In this document: one piece after another, positions 14,417-23,612 of the stretch | Layout of the letters: the number at the start of each line of letters is the position of its first letter | How positions within the stretch are numbered: the first letter of the stretch is position 1 | Origin: CAIKLP01 sp965279595 | GTDB taxonomy: Bacteria; Bacteroidota; Bacteroidia; Sphingobacteriales; Sphingobacteriaceae | Direction: 5' to 3' | Assembly: GCA_965279595.1 (NCBI GenBank) | Contig: OZ257246.1 | Span: 868,001 to 932,000, forward strand | Length of the DNA: 64,000 nt | Notes under the pieces: generated by a model | Seen by the model: the letters and a program-made list of their open reading frames with translations, nothing else | Told to the model about the DNA's origin: nothing | Database searches by the model: none | Position numbers and translations under genes: made by a program

Positions 14417-17281
14417 CTACTTATTTTTAGCTAAATCAAAGGTTGCTGAGAAATAAGCCAATCGGCCAACATATGGCCCACCATAAACTTGAAACCTTTT
14501 TTTGTTAAATAAGTTAGATGCTCCGAGTTTAAAGGTTGTATGGATACTTGGAACTGTTTTACTAACCTGTGCATCAAACATATCATAAGTAGGAACATAG
14601 CCAGTAAATTGTGGTGAACCTTCGTATTCAAAACCTTGTATCCATTTATAATTAACACTAAAGCTCCAATTAATTATATGAAAAGGTCCTACATATTTAT
14701 CAATGTCTCTACCCGCCACACCAATATTGAATTTGTGTTCTGGTGTATTGAACGCTGGAATAATTGGATCTTTTGAACCTCTTAAATCCAACACATTCCA
14801 TGAATAATTTCCTGTAAGCGAATAAAAACTTTTAAAGAAATATGATAAACCAATTGAGAAGCCCTGTGTAGTTACAATATCTGTTGAGTTTGCAGAAACT
14901 CTATATGCTTGTGCAGAAATTACTCTTTTATTTAGCGTATCTATTTTAGTATCCATTCCAAGTTTATAACCTAAAAAATCAGTGTAAATACTGAAGTAAT
15001 AACTGGCATCAAGAAAAATGGATTTGCTTATTGTTGCACGATAACCAAACTCTGCTGATTTTACTTTTTCAGGTCTTACAGGAGCAACATTAAAATAGTT
15101 TAAGGTGTCTAATTTTTGTGAATTAAAAAAGTCAAATAAAGATGGTACCGTTACTAATGAATCAAAGCCATTGATATTTCCAATTAATTTTGCTCTTCCA
15201 ACATTGAAGTATAAATATTGATCAGCAAGTGTTGGATTTCTAATTGCAGATGAAAAAGAAAATCTAAATACATCTTTCCTTGTGTTCGTGTAAACAGCTG
15301 ATGCGGCTGGAGAAATTACTAAATCAAAGTTTTCGTTTTTATCTGCCCTTGCTGTTAAATTTAGTTTTAGCTTGTCGTTTAAAATTCTCTTTTCTAAACC
15401 TGTATAAAATCCAAATTCAGAATTTCTTATTTTTTTTCCTGCAGTATCACTAAAAATGGTACCTCTTGAATTAGGTGTATAAATTCTATAATTACTTCCA
15501 ATTAAAAAATCAACATCTCCAAAAATGATGAATTTTTTTTCGGCTTGAATATGGTACAATGCCGACTTGTCATAAAACTTAGATCCTCCTTCTGTAAATG
15601 AAGTGCGAGATGCAATTGCATTTCTTGCTGAATCAAATCTTTCTGTGCCTGGTTCAAAGCGATCGACATTTCCATATGGAGTTTGAAAAATAGGATTACC
15701 ACTAACAGGTGATGTACCTAAGTTTGCATAATAGGCTGCCTCTTGGTGCCACTTTTTTAAAGAGTCTTGATATACATTTAAAACCGAATCGGCTGCATCA
15801 AAATCAAACGGATCTGGGAAAGTTGGATTAGGTGGATATCCTGGTAAATTTTCAACTCTACTTCTTATGTAATTTCCCCAATAGTTTCTATAGTCCCCAC
15901 TCCATGTTATTGGATTTACTCCGGAAGATGCGGAAGGCTTGTGCAAGTCTTGTAATAATTGTGCTGTAAACACTGCATCATAAGAGTTGCCTGCATCTTC
16001 GTGAGTTGAATAAGCTCTAACAAACCATTTCTCATTTTTCAATTCAATTCTATTTTGAAAAAATAAAATGTCTTTCAAACTATATCTATTATCGCCTTGG
16101 TAAACAGTTGTACCATTTCCCATATTGAATGCATAAATTAATTCGGTTTGTTTTTTGATTTTATAATGTGCTGCTGCGCCTAATTTTAAATTTTTGGTGT
16201 TGTAATCTACAATGTCTTTTTCTTCATATCCTGGTCTATGCCAAACACCTAAACCTGGGAAATTTTTTCTATCAGATTTACTCGTTGCATTATTTCCTCG
16301 AGGGTCGAAGTTTTCATCACCATATCTATTTACTGCATCATATCCTCCTGGATTATTTGACCCTACTAATGATTGCGGAGTGACATTTAAATTTGTTGCT
16401 TCCCAATCATAAGCACGCATATAAAAGAAATTTAATTTATATGCGAATTTTTCTTCCCCATTTTTGTTTTTAAATATTTGAGCATAGCGAATAGCTGATT
16501 CAAATAATCCTCTTTCACCAACTTTGGACATTACCGTTAAACCTGGACTATTAAAGGGGTTGCGGGTTTGCATATTAATCACACCATTAAAAGCATTGGG
16601 TCCAAAAAATGCAGAACTTGCTCCTACAATTAAATCAACTTTTTGAACATCCAATTCTGATGAACCTAAAAAATTTCCCAATGAAAAATTCAAACCTGGT
16701 GCTTGGTTGTCAACACCATCTATTAATTGTAAAGATCGAACAGGAGATGTACTATTAAATCCACGTGTGTTTATGACTTTAAAACCTATACTTGCTGAAG
16801 TTAAATCAACCCCTTTCAATTGGCCCAAACCTTCATAAAAATTGGCAGCTGAGGTTTGTTTGATTGCAATTAAATCCATCGACTCAACTGTCAATGGCGC
16901 TTCTTTTTGTTTTTCTGTTATTCTTGATGATTGTACAATTGCTTCTTTACTGGTTACAACATTTTCTTCTAAAAAAACTTCAATGTTTAATTTAGATTTA
17001 TTAACAGTTATACTTGCGGGCTTATAACCTAAGTAAGATACCACCAATGTTTGTGTCTTGGAAAGATCAATATTTAAAGTAAACCGACCATCAAAATCGG
17101 TATTGGTACCAATAGTTGTTCCTTTAATTGTGACTGTTGCAGAATAAATTCCTTGTCGTGTGATTTTATCTTTAATTATTCCAGTAACTTTTTCTGTTTG
17201 AGCAAATGCTGTAGATATAAAAACAAATACCAAGCCTAAGAAAACAAGTACTTTTTTGAGTGCGAGTAAAGATTTAAACAT
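14417..17281 (-). CDS. TonB-dependent outer-membrane receptor with N-terminal CarboxypepD_reg domain
   Basis: A 954-residue active transporter of the outer membrane. Signal peptide 1-28 (ends AFAQ). Residues 31-115 form the CarboxypepD_reg-like domain (GIIKDKITRQGIYSATVTIKGT, GTNTDFDGRFTLNI, VVSYLGYKP). The plug domain is at about 125-240 (INTRGFNSTSPVRSLQLIDGV, VDLIVGASSAFFGPNAFNG). The remainder is a beta barrel rich in aromatic residues ending LAYFSATFDLAKNK. No SusD-like partner is adjacent, so it is not a standard SusCD pair; its neighbour is the T9SS esterase. The substrate is unknown. Confidence 0.92.
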   Translation of the reverse strand: MFKSLLALKKVLVFLGLVFVFISTAFAQTEKVTGIIKDKITRQGIYSATVTIKGTTIGTNTDFDGRFTLNIDLSKTQTLVVSYLGYKPASITVNKSKLNIEVFLEENVVTSKEAIVQSSRITEKQKEAPLTVESMDLIAIKQTSAANFYEGLGQLKGVDLTSASIGFKVINTRGFNSTSPVRSLQLIDGVDNQAPGLNFSLGNFLGSSELDVQKVDLIVGASSAFFGPNAFNGVINMQTRNPFNSPGLTVMSKVGERGLFESAIRYAQIFKNKNGEEKFAYKLNFFYMRAYDWEATNLNVTPQSLVGSNNPGGYDAVNRYGDENFDPRGNNATSKSDRKNFPGLGVWHRPGYEEKDIVDYNTKNLKLGAAAHYKIKKQTELIYAFNMGNGTTVYQGDNRYSLKDILFFQNRIELKNEKWFVRAYSTHEDAGNSYDAVFTAQLLQDLHKPSASSGVNPITWSGDYRNYWGNYIRSRVENLPGYPPNPTFPDPFDFDAADSVLNVYQDSLKKWHQEAAYYANLGTSPVSGNPIFQTPYGNVDRFEPGTERFDSARNAIASRTSFTEGGSKFYDKSALYHIQAEKKFIIFGDVDFLIGSNYRIYTPNSRGTIFSDTAGKKIRNSEFGFYTGLEKRILNDKLKLNLTARADKNENFDLVISPAASAVYTNTRKDVFRFSFSSAIRNPTLADQYLYFNVGRAKLIGNINGFDSLVTVPSLFDFFNSQKLDTLNYFNVAPVRPEKVKSAEFGYRATISKSIFLDASYYFSIYTDFLGYKLGMDTKIDTLNKRVISAQAYRVSANSTDIVTTQGFSIGLSYFFKSFYSLTGNYSWNVLDLRGSKDPIIPAFNTPEHKFNIGVAGRDIDKYVGPFHIINWSFSVNYKWIQGFEYEGSPQFTGYVPTYDMFDAQVSKTVPSIHTTFKLGASNLFNKKRFQVYGGPYVGRLAYFSATFDLAKNK

Positions 17282-17329
17282 ATGGGTTTTTTAAAGCAAA
17301 TCCAATTTAAGGTTTTTTTCTAAAATGAA

Positions 17330-17357
17330 AGATTTTTTTACTTGTTTAAAAAAATCT
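17330..17357 (-). terminator. A/T-only hairpin at the end of thiL
   Basis: An 11-bp stem (AGATTTTTTTA and TAAAAAAATCT) with a 6-nt loop overlaps the thiL stop codon. It has almost no G-C pairs, so it may terminate weakly before the TonB receptor gene. Confidence 0.3.
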
Positions 17358-18405
17358 ATTGATTATTTCCTTTAAATGCGTTCCATCCTTGAGCTTGTAG
17401 TGGATGTACCTTTTCACTTTTGCTAATTAAATTACAACCGGCTGAAGATTCTGTCATGTGACCTATAATTGACAGTGTGATTTGACCTTTTACTTTTTCA
17501 AAATCGCTTTGTTTAACAGTAAAAAGTAATTCATAATCTTCGCCTCCATTTAATGCACACATTGTTGGATCTAAACTAAATTCTCTAGCTGCATTAATAG
17601 TTACAGGGTCAATTGGAATTTTTTCTTCGTATAGTGCACATCCTAAGTTTGATTGTTTGCATAAGTGCAAAAGTTCAGACGCTAATCCATCAGAAACATC
17701 AATCATGGAAGTTGGAATTAAATTTAATTCTTCAAATAATTCAATGATATCTTTTCTTGCTTCTGGCTTTAGTTGTCTTTCAATAATATAATCATAGCCT
17801 TCCAATTCTGGTTGAATATTTGGGTTTGATAAAAACACTTGTTTTTCTCTTTCTAATAACTGAAGACCCATATAAGCTCCACCCAAGTCGCCACTAACAC
17901 AAATTAAATCGTGTTGTGATGCAGTTGATCTTTGCACAACATTTTCTTTTTTAACAGAACCCATTGCTGTTATACTAATTACTAAACCCTGTTTTGAAGA
18001 GCTTGTATCTCCACCAACCAAGTCTACTCCATAAGCATCACATGCTAACATCATTCCTTTGTATAATTCTTCAATAGCCTCGAGTGAAAATTTGGATGAC
18101 AAGCCTATGGAAACCAACACCTGTGTAGGTTTGGCATTCATCGCATAAACATCAGAAAGATTAACCATTATTGATTTATAACCTAAATGTTTTAAGGGAA
18201 CATAAGCTAAATCAAAGTGTATTCCTTCTAATAATAAATCTGTCGAAATAACAACTTGTTCATTATTAAAATCTAAAATTGCAGCATCATCACCAATTCC
18301 TTTTATTGAACTTTTATTATTTATCTCTATTGATTTTGTAAGATGATCTATTAAACCAAACTCTCCTAATAATGAAATTTCTGTGCGTTCTGTATTATCA
18401 AACAT
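17356..18405 (-). CDS. thiL: Thiamine-monophosphate kinase
   Basis: Phosphorylates thiamine phosphate with ATP to give thiamine diphosphate. The 349-residue protein shows the AIR-synthase/ThiL fold: GEFGLIDHL near 14-22, the Mg-binding KGIGDDAA (35-42), STDLLLEGIHF (54-64), NLSDVYAMNAKP (82-93), VGGDTSSS near 130, SMIDVSDGLASELLHLC, and NGGEDYELLFTV. Length is normal. It lies 16 bp after nadB on the same strand, so the two cofactor genes probably share a transcript. Confidence 0.96.
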   Translation of the reverse strand: MFDNTERTEISLLGEFGLIDHLTKSIEINNKSSIKGIGDDAAILDFNNEQVVISTDLLLEGIHFDLAYVPLKHLGYKSIMVNLSDVYAMNAKPTQVLVSIGLSSKFSLEAIEELYKGMMLACDAYGVDLVGGDTSSSKQGLVISITAMGSVKKENVVQRSTASQHDLICVSGDLGGAYMGLQLLEREKQVFLSNPNIQPELEGYDYIIERQLKPEARKDIIELFEELNLIPTSMIDVSDGLASELLHLCKQSNLGCALYEEKIPIDPVTINAAREFSLDPTMCALNGGEDYELLFTVKQSDFEKVKGQITLSIIGHMTESSAGCNLISKSEKVHPLQAQGWNAFKGNNQ

Positions 18406-18421
18406 GATGGTTTTTTTATTT

Positions 18422-20008
18422 TTAAAAAATTGTGTCTATTGTTTTTTCTATACTTTTATTTGGGTAGTCAGTATTATAATGTAACCCCCTGCTTTCTTTC
18501 CTAATCATTGCTGATTTAATCACCAAAAATGCTACTTGAATTAAATTTCTAAGTTCACCCAATTGGACTGATACTTTTGTTTTTTTATAAAAGGTTTCTG
18601 TTTCTTCATAAATTAAATTTAATCTTCGCAAAGCTCTATCTAATCTAAAATCAGATCGAACTATACCAACATAATCACTCATAATTCTTTGTGTCTCTCT
18701 AACATTATGAGTAACTAAAATGTCTTCATTTGATAAAGTAATACCATGTTCATTCCAATCTGGTATTTGTACATTTATTTCTATGCTATTGATTTCATTT
18801 GACGCTGACAAATAACTTCTATGCGCAAACACCAATGCTTCTAACAAAGAATTGGAAGCTAGCCTATTGGCGCCGTGAAGTCCTGTGGATGCACATTCCC
18901 CACAAGCATATAATTGATGAATTGAAGATTTACCATTTTCATCTACCAAAATTCCTCCACACATATAATGAGCTGCAGGTACCACTGGAATTAATTCCTT
19001 ACTCATATCAATACCAATACTCAAACACTTTGCATAAATATTTGGAAAGTGTTGAAGTAATTCTGATTTAGCAATATGTCTAATATCTAAGTAAACAAAA
19101 TCATCACCTGATTTTTTTATTTCTGCATCAATGGCTCTTGCTACTATATCGCGAGGAGCTAGTGAAGCTCTTGAATCATATTTATCCATGAATGCTTCTC
19201 CTTTTTTGTTTTTCAAAATTCCACCATGTCCTCGTACGGCTTCCGAAATTAGAAAACTAGGATATTCACCAGGGTTATATAACGCAGTTGGGTGAAACTG
19301 AATAAATTCCATATTTCTCACTTTTCCTTTTGCTCTATAAACCATTGCAACACCATCGCCAGTTGCAATTACAGGATTCGTTGTTGTGCTATAAATATGT
19401 CCAGCACCTCCCGATGCCATCAATGTGATTTTGGATATTATTTTTTCTACTTGTCCGCTTATGGTGTTTAGTGCATAAATACCATAGCATGATATATTGG
19501 ATGTTTTATTAATGCTTTGACCTAAATGATGTTCTGTAATTATTTCAAGGGCAAAGTAATGACTCAATATTTCTATGTTGGGGTGTTGGTGAATTTTATT
19601 GAGCAATGCTTTTTCAATTTCATAACCAGTGATGTCTTTAAAATGTAGTACTCTGTGTTCTGAATGCCCACCTTCTTTCGCTAAATGATAATCCCCTTTT
19701 ATGTCCTTGTCGAAATTTGTCCCATAGGCTACAATTTCTTTAATCCGCTCAGGGCCTTCTTTTACAACCATTTCAACAATGGCTTCAAGACATAAGCCAT
19801 CTCCAGCAATTAAAGTGTCTTCAATATGCTTTTCATAAGAGTCTGACTTGTCAATAACTACAGCTACACCTCCTTGTGCATACTTTGTATTTGATTCATC
19901 TTCGCTTGATTTTGTAACAATACATACTTTACCATGATTTGCAGCTTTAAGTGCAAAACTTAATCCAGCAATTCCAGAACCTATTACCAAGTAATCTGTT
20001 GTTTTCAT
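18422..20008 (-). CDS. nadB: L-aspartate oxidase
   Basis: First enzyme of de novo NAD synthesis: oxidises L-aspartate to iminoaspartate using FAD. The 528 residues show the dinucleotide-binding start VIGSGIAGLSFALKA (8-22), EGGHSEHRVLH, the active-site block NMEFIQFHPTALY, SEAVRGHGG, APRDIVARAID, the second FAD block ACGECASTGLHGANRLASNS and a helical C-terminal domain. These match NadB and not the related fumarate reductases. It is divergent from nadA, whose product uses iminoaspartate, across a 0.4-kb spacer. Confidence 0.97.
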   Translation of the reverse strand: MKTTDYLVIGSGIAGLSFALKAANHGKVCIVTKSSEDESNTKYAQGGVAVVIDKSDSYEKHIEDTLIAGDGLCLEAIVEMVVKEGPERIKEIVAYGTNFDKDIKGDYHLAKEGGHSEHRVLHFKDITGYEIEKALLNKIHQHPNIEILSHYFALEIITEHHLGQSINKTSNISCYGIYALNTISGQVEKIISKITLMASGGAGHIYSTTTNPVIATGDGVAMVYRAKGKVRNMEFIQFHPTALYNPGEYPSFLISEAVRGHGGILKNKKGEAFMDKYDSRASLAPRDIVARAIDAEIKKSGDDFVYLDIRHIAKSELLQHFPNIYAKCLSIGIDMSKELIPVVPAAHYMCGGILVDENGKSSIHQLYACGECASTGLHGANRLASNSLLEALVFAHRSYLSASNEINSIEINVQIPDWNEHGITLSNEDILVTHNVRETQRIMSDYVGIVRSDFRLDRALRRLNLIYEETETFYKKTKVSVQLGELRNLIQVAFLVIKSAMIRKESRGLHYNTDYPNKSIEKTIDTIF

Positions 20009-20411
20009 AATTGCTTTTGTTTATTAGTTAACTTTGTTAACAACTGTATTTTTAGTGTGAATAGAATGTAAACAAATTGCTAACAATTAAATTATCAATC
20101 AGCATTTACAAAGTTATCCTCTATTTATACATTGATTCGTATGCTGATTCTACATTTAATTAACAAAAATACGCCTAATTGGTTATTAACGGTAAAATAA
20201 CTAACATTAATTAACAAGTTGTTATTGTTTTCTTTTTCAAGCATATAAGTGTTTTAATTTGTTAATAAGCTGTTGGTAATTTCTTACAACTTCTTTTAAG
20301 TTCTAATTTTGAAGAATTACCAACGTTACCAACAGCCTCATCATCATCACCAATATTTTTTTAAAAAGAAATGATATTTTATTATACCGTTAATAATTTT
20401 CACATTTGAAT
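20009..20411. other. Divergent nadB-nadA regulatory spacer
   Basis: About 400 bp without a gene, lying between the two NAD-synthesis genes that read outward. It is very A/T-rich. It holds GTTAAC-TTT-GTTAAC (20027-20041), 18 bp upstream of the nadB ATG, several more TTAACAA words, and a hairpin near the nadA side. On the minus strand TAACTTTG (20116-20109) and on the plus strand TAACTTTG (20029-20036) match the -7 consensus, but -33 elements are not clear. Shared control of both promoters is inferred from the layout. Confidence 0.5.
20269..20336 (+). repeat. Inverted repeat with tandem TTACCAAC half-sites upstream of nadA
   Basis: GCTGTTGGTAA (20269-20279) is exactly complementary to TTACCAACAGC (20326-20336). 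A second copy of the half-site, TTACCAAC (20317-20324), lies one base before it, so the left arm can pair with either copy. It could be an operator or a switchable leader structure for nadA. Confidence 0.5.
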
Positions 20412-21416
20412 ATGGAAATTGAATTTAAAATTGAAGAAGAATTAAAATCAAAAGGATATTTAGATATTCCTATTGATCCTTCATTAAATTTATTTGAAGA
20501 AATTGAAATATTAAAAAAGGAAAAGAATGCAATTATTTTAGCACATTATTATCAAGAACCAGATATTCAAGATGTCGCTGATTATATAGGAGATAGTTTA
20601 GGTTTATCTCAACAAGCAGCAAAAACAGAAGCTGATATTATTGTTTTTGCAGGTGTTCATTTTATGGCTGAAACTGCAAAAATTTTATCACCAAATAAAA
20701 AAGTTTTATTACCAGATTTAAAAGCGGGATGTTCTTTAGCTGATGCTTGTTTAGCTAGTGATTTTATTGAGTTTAAAAAGAAATATCCAAATCATTTAGT
20801 TATTACTTATGTTAATTGTTCAGCAGAAATTAAAGCATTGTCTGATATTGTTTGTACTTCTTCAAATGCAATACAGATTGTAGAAAGTTTACCATTAAGT
20901 CAAAAGATAATTTTTGCGCCGGATAAAAACTTGGGTGCATATGTTAGCAAGAAAACTGGAAGAGAATTAGTTTTATGGGATGGTGCATGCATGGTTCATG
21001 AAATTTTTTCTAAAGAGAAAATTATTAAATTAAAAAACAGACATCCTGATGCTTTATTATTAGCACATCCTGAATGTGAAGAAGCTGTTTTAGAACAAGC
21101 AGATTTTATTGGTTCTACAACTGGTTTATTAAAGTATTCTATTCAATCTAAAGCTAAGGAGTTTATTATTGCTACTGAATCTGGTATTATTCATCAGATG
21201 ATAAAATCTTCGCCAGAAAAAACTTTTATTCCAGCACCACCAAATTCTAATTGTGCTTGTAATGATTGTCCACATATGAAATTGAATACTTTAGAAAAAA
21301 TTTATTTATGTATGAAGTATGAAAAACCAGAAGTTTTATTGTCAAATGATTTGATAGAAAAAGCAAGATTACCAATAATAAGTATGTTAAATATTTCTGA
21401 AAAATTAGGACTTTAA
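20412..21416 (+). CDS. nadA: Quinolinate synthase A
   Basis: A 4Fe-4S enzyme that condenses iminoaspartate with dihydroxyacetone phosphate to quinolinate. I chose the ATG at 20412 over an in-frame TTG two codons upstream, giving 334 residues. Motifs: ILAHYYQEPDIQDVADYIGDS, the cluster cysteine in DLKAGCSLADAC, TYVNCSAEIKALSDIVCTSSNA, HPECEE with the second cysteine and STTGLL. The third lies in the Cys-rich NCACNDCPHMK near the end. It reads away from nadB and is followed after one base by the carbonic anhydrase gene. Confidence 0.97.
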   Translation: MEIEFKIEEELKSKGYLDIPIDPSLNLFEEIEILKKEKNAIILAHYYQEPDIQDVADYIGDSLGLSQQAAKTEADIIVFAGVHFMAETAKILSPNKKVLLPDLKAGCSLADACLASDFIEFKKKYPNHLVITYVNCSAEIKALSDIVCTSSNAIQIVESLPLSQKIIFAPDKNLGAYVSKKTGRELVLWDGACMVHEIFSKEKIIKLKNRHPDALLLAHPECEEAVLEQADFIGSTTGLLKYSIQSKAKEFIIATESGIIHQMIKSSPEKTFIPAPPNSNCACNDCPHMKLNTLEKIYLCMKYEKPEVLLSNDLIEKARLPIISMLNISEKLGL

Positions 21417-21417
21417 T

Positions 21418-21924
21418 ATGGCATTAATTAAATCTGTTAAAGGAATAGAACCAATTATTCCCGAGAGTGTTTTTGTTGCAGAGAATGCTACAATTGTTGG
21501 TGATGTTAAATTAGGTGAAAATTGTAGTGTATGGTTTAATGCCGTGATAAGAGGTGATGTTAATTCAATACAAATTGGAACTCGTACAAATATTCAAGAT
21601 GCGGCAATGATTCATTGCACTTATCAAAAAGCTGCAACAATTATTGGTGATGATGTTTCTATTGGTCATTTAGCAATTGTACATGGATGCACTATTAAGA
21701 ATAATGTATTAATTGGTATGCGTGCTATTGTAATGGATCATGCAGTTGTGGAGCCTTATTGCATTATAGCAGCTGGTGCTATTGTTTTGGAGAATATGAT
21801 TTGTGAATCAGGTTATATTTATGCAGGATCTCCTGCAAAAAAAATTAAACCAATTTCTGATGAGCAGCGGAAATTGCTTGATCAACTTCCAATTAATTAC
21901 CAGTTATATTCTACTTGGTTTTAA
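21418..21924 (+). CDS. Gamma-class carbonic anhydrase family protein (left-handed beta-helix)
   Basis: A 168-residue hexapeptide-repeat protein of the gamma-carbonic anhydrase/YrdA/PaaY group. Hexapeptide turns run from about residue 18 to 140. The three zinc-ligand histidines of the family are in place: His66 (MIHC), His84 (IGH) and His89 (VHGC). Its ATG lies one base after the nadA stop, so it is very likely co-translated with nadA. Activity as carbonic anhydrase is not proven for many members, so only the family is called. Its stop codon is one base from the stop of the convergent lipoprotein gene, with no terminator between. Confidence 0.92.
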   Translation: MALIKSVKGIEPIIPESVFVAENATIVGDVKLGENCSVWFNAVIRGDVNSIQIGTRTNIQDAAMIHCTYQKAATIIGDDVSIGHLAIVHGCTIKNNVLIGMRAIVMDHAVVEPYCIIAAGAIVLENMICESGYIYAGSPAKKIKPISDEQRKLLDQLPINYQLYSTWF

Positions 21925-21925
21925 T

Positions 21926-23491
21926 TTACAGGTAGGATAATTCTAAATCCCAGTTAGCTCTTATTTTAATAGGTGTTGGATAATAATTTATTTTTTCTGG
22001 CTGAATTTTTTTGTTAAAATTTCCTGTGTCCCAAATTCCATTATTATTTTCATCATCAATAAATCTTAATGTATAAGTTCCTGCAGGAATATTTTTGAAT
22101 GCTATGTTGGTTGAATTTGAAGTAGTTCTCATGATTATTTTTTCACTTTCATTAACCAATTCAATTATGGTATTAAAATTTTTATTTTTAATAGTCAATT
22201 CTAAATTTCCTAAGTCTTCTTCTGTTAAAATATTTAAAGGCGTAATATTAATGATGTTTGGGACTTTTAAATAATTTAGAAATGAACTATCCTTTAAACA
22301 CAGTTTATATTTTATTTTTTTTTCAAATGAATAATTGATTGATATTTCATTTGAATTTATTTGTTTAATATTTCTTGATAAATCTATTTTGTTAGTATCT
22401 GAATATAGATAAATTGAATCAATTTTATAGATTTCAAAAGGATCAGAAGCCTTTATAATCAATGGTTCTAAAGCTTTTTGATTGTTGTTTATTAATAGTT
22501 GAAATTCTTTTTTCTTTTTTGATTTCGTTTTTTTAATGAGAATTGTATCTGTATAATTTTCTGCTAATATTTCAATATTAGCACTATCTATATCTTCTAA
22601 AAAATAAATATCTAATGAATCTGTGTTTATTTTTTTTACGGTAAGTATATTGTCTTTTAATAAATTTTTAACTATTGGGTTTTTTATTTTCTTATTAAAT
22701 TGAATACTTAGTTTTTGATCTTTTAATTCTTTTTGTTTGATTTTTGCTTCTGTTGGTATTTCCTTAAATATATAAATTGGACTTAATGAAGTGTCTGAGT
22801 TTAACAGAATTGAATTTTCTTTATACCCTATTAATTCATCATTGCTATCAAATATTTTATTGTTATTTGTTTCTTTCAATGCAAGAATTGTGTATTCAGC
22901 TTTTTTTAAATTGCTGAATTGGAATTTTCCTTCTTTATCAGATCTAACTGTATAAGCTGGTTTACTTTTTATATTATTTGAATCTATTGTATTTGTATAA
23001 AGAGCAACTAACATTTCAGCTTCTGGTAAATCTTTATATGCGTCTTTAATTGTGCCACTTATTTTTAAGGAATCTAAAGTTTCTCCTGTTGAGAATACAT
23101 ATTGGTAATCTCTTTTACTGTTTGATTCAGCATAGTCAATTATTGCATCTCCAAAATTTATTATATAAGTAGTATTACTTTGTAGCTCACCGTTTATTTT
23201 AATTTGAAGCTTTTTACCTTTTTTTTTGAGTTCTATTTTTGCTGCTGTTTCAGGTGAAAATATTACTTGTTGATCTTGGTCTTTAAGAATGATGTATTCA
23301 TCAAATGTTAGTTCAATAGTTTTACTTTTAAAATTGGTACTGTTATTTTCTGGAACTGATTTTTTAATTACCGGAGCTTGTATATCTTTTGGTCCACCAG
23401 TTGGTGCTAACATATTTGCACATGATGACAAAAATAGTGCAAGGATTAGTAATAATGGGTTGTGAAATAAGACAATTCTTTTTATTCGCAT
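21926..23491 (-). CDS. Ig-like (Big_5-type) domain lipoprotein, conserved Bacteroidota family
   Basis: A 521-residue predicted lipoprotein. The signal sequence ends in the lipobox LSSC with Cys24. The motif CANMLAPTGGPKD follows, which is typical of a conserved Bacteroidota outer-membrane-associated family. Residues 38-130 fit a Big_5 Ig-like domain (PVIKKSVPENNSTNF, IELTFDEYI, TTYIINFGDAI). The next part resembles a prealbumin-like/CarboxypepD_reg fold (LKISGTIKDAYKDLPEAEMLVALY, GKFQFSNLKKAEYTILAL). The C-terminus repeats a similar theme (GTYTLRFIDDENNNGIWD). Function unknown. It is 121 bp downstream of mnmG on the same strand. Confidence 0.85.
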   Translation of the reverse strand: MRIKRIVLFHNPLLLILALFLSSCANMLAPTGGPKDIQAPVIKKSVPENNSTNFKSKTIELTFDEYIILKDQDQQVIFSPETAAKIELKKKGKKLQIKINGELQSNTTYIINFGDAIIDYAESNSKRDYQYVFSTGETLDSLKISGTIKDAYKDLPEAEMLVALYTNTIDSNNIKSKPAYTVRSDKEGKFQFSNLKKAEYTILALKETNNNKIFDSNDELIGYKENSILLNSDTSLSPIYIFKEIPTEAKIKQKELKDQKLSIQFNKKIKNPIVKNLLKDNILTVKKINTDSLDIYFLEDIDSANIEILAENYTDTILIKKTKSKKKKEFQLLINNNQKALEPLIIKASDPFEIYKIDSIYLYSDTNKIDLSRNIKQINSNEISINYSFEKKIKYKLCLKDSSFLNYLKVPNIINITPLNILTEEDLGNLELTIKNKNFNTIIELVNESEKIIMRTTSNSTNIAFKNIPAGTYTLRFIDDENNNGIWDTGNFNKKIQPEKINYYPTPIKIRANWDLELSYL

Positions 23492-23537
23492 TTTAAAAGG
23501 TTTTAAGCTATTCAGATCGTTTTTTAATAATTATGTT

Positions 23538-23561
23538 GGATTCACTTAAGTTTTTGAATCC
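23538..23561 (-). terminator. Hairpin after mnmG, uncertain terminator
   Basis: A 7-bp stem (GGATTCA and TGAATCC) with a 10-nt A/T-rich loop lies between mnmG and the lipoprotein gene. No clear T-run follows on the minus strand, so it may be an RNA 3'-end stem or chance. Confidence 0.25.
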
Positions 23562-23612
23562 TAGCGCAGATTAAGAAGCAGCTAAAATTTTCTGTAACTA
23601 GTTGATTTGTAA

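Noticed and set aside
14417..17281. SusC/SusD polysaccharide utilisation locus
   Set aside because: Only a TonB receptor is present. There is no SusD-like lipoprotein or glycoside hydrolase next to it.
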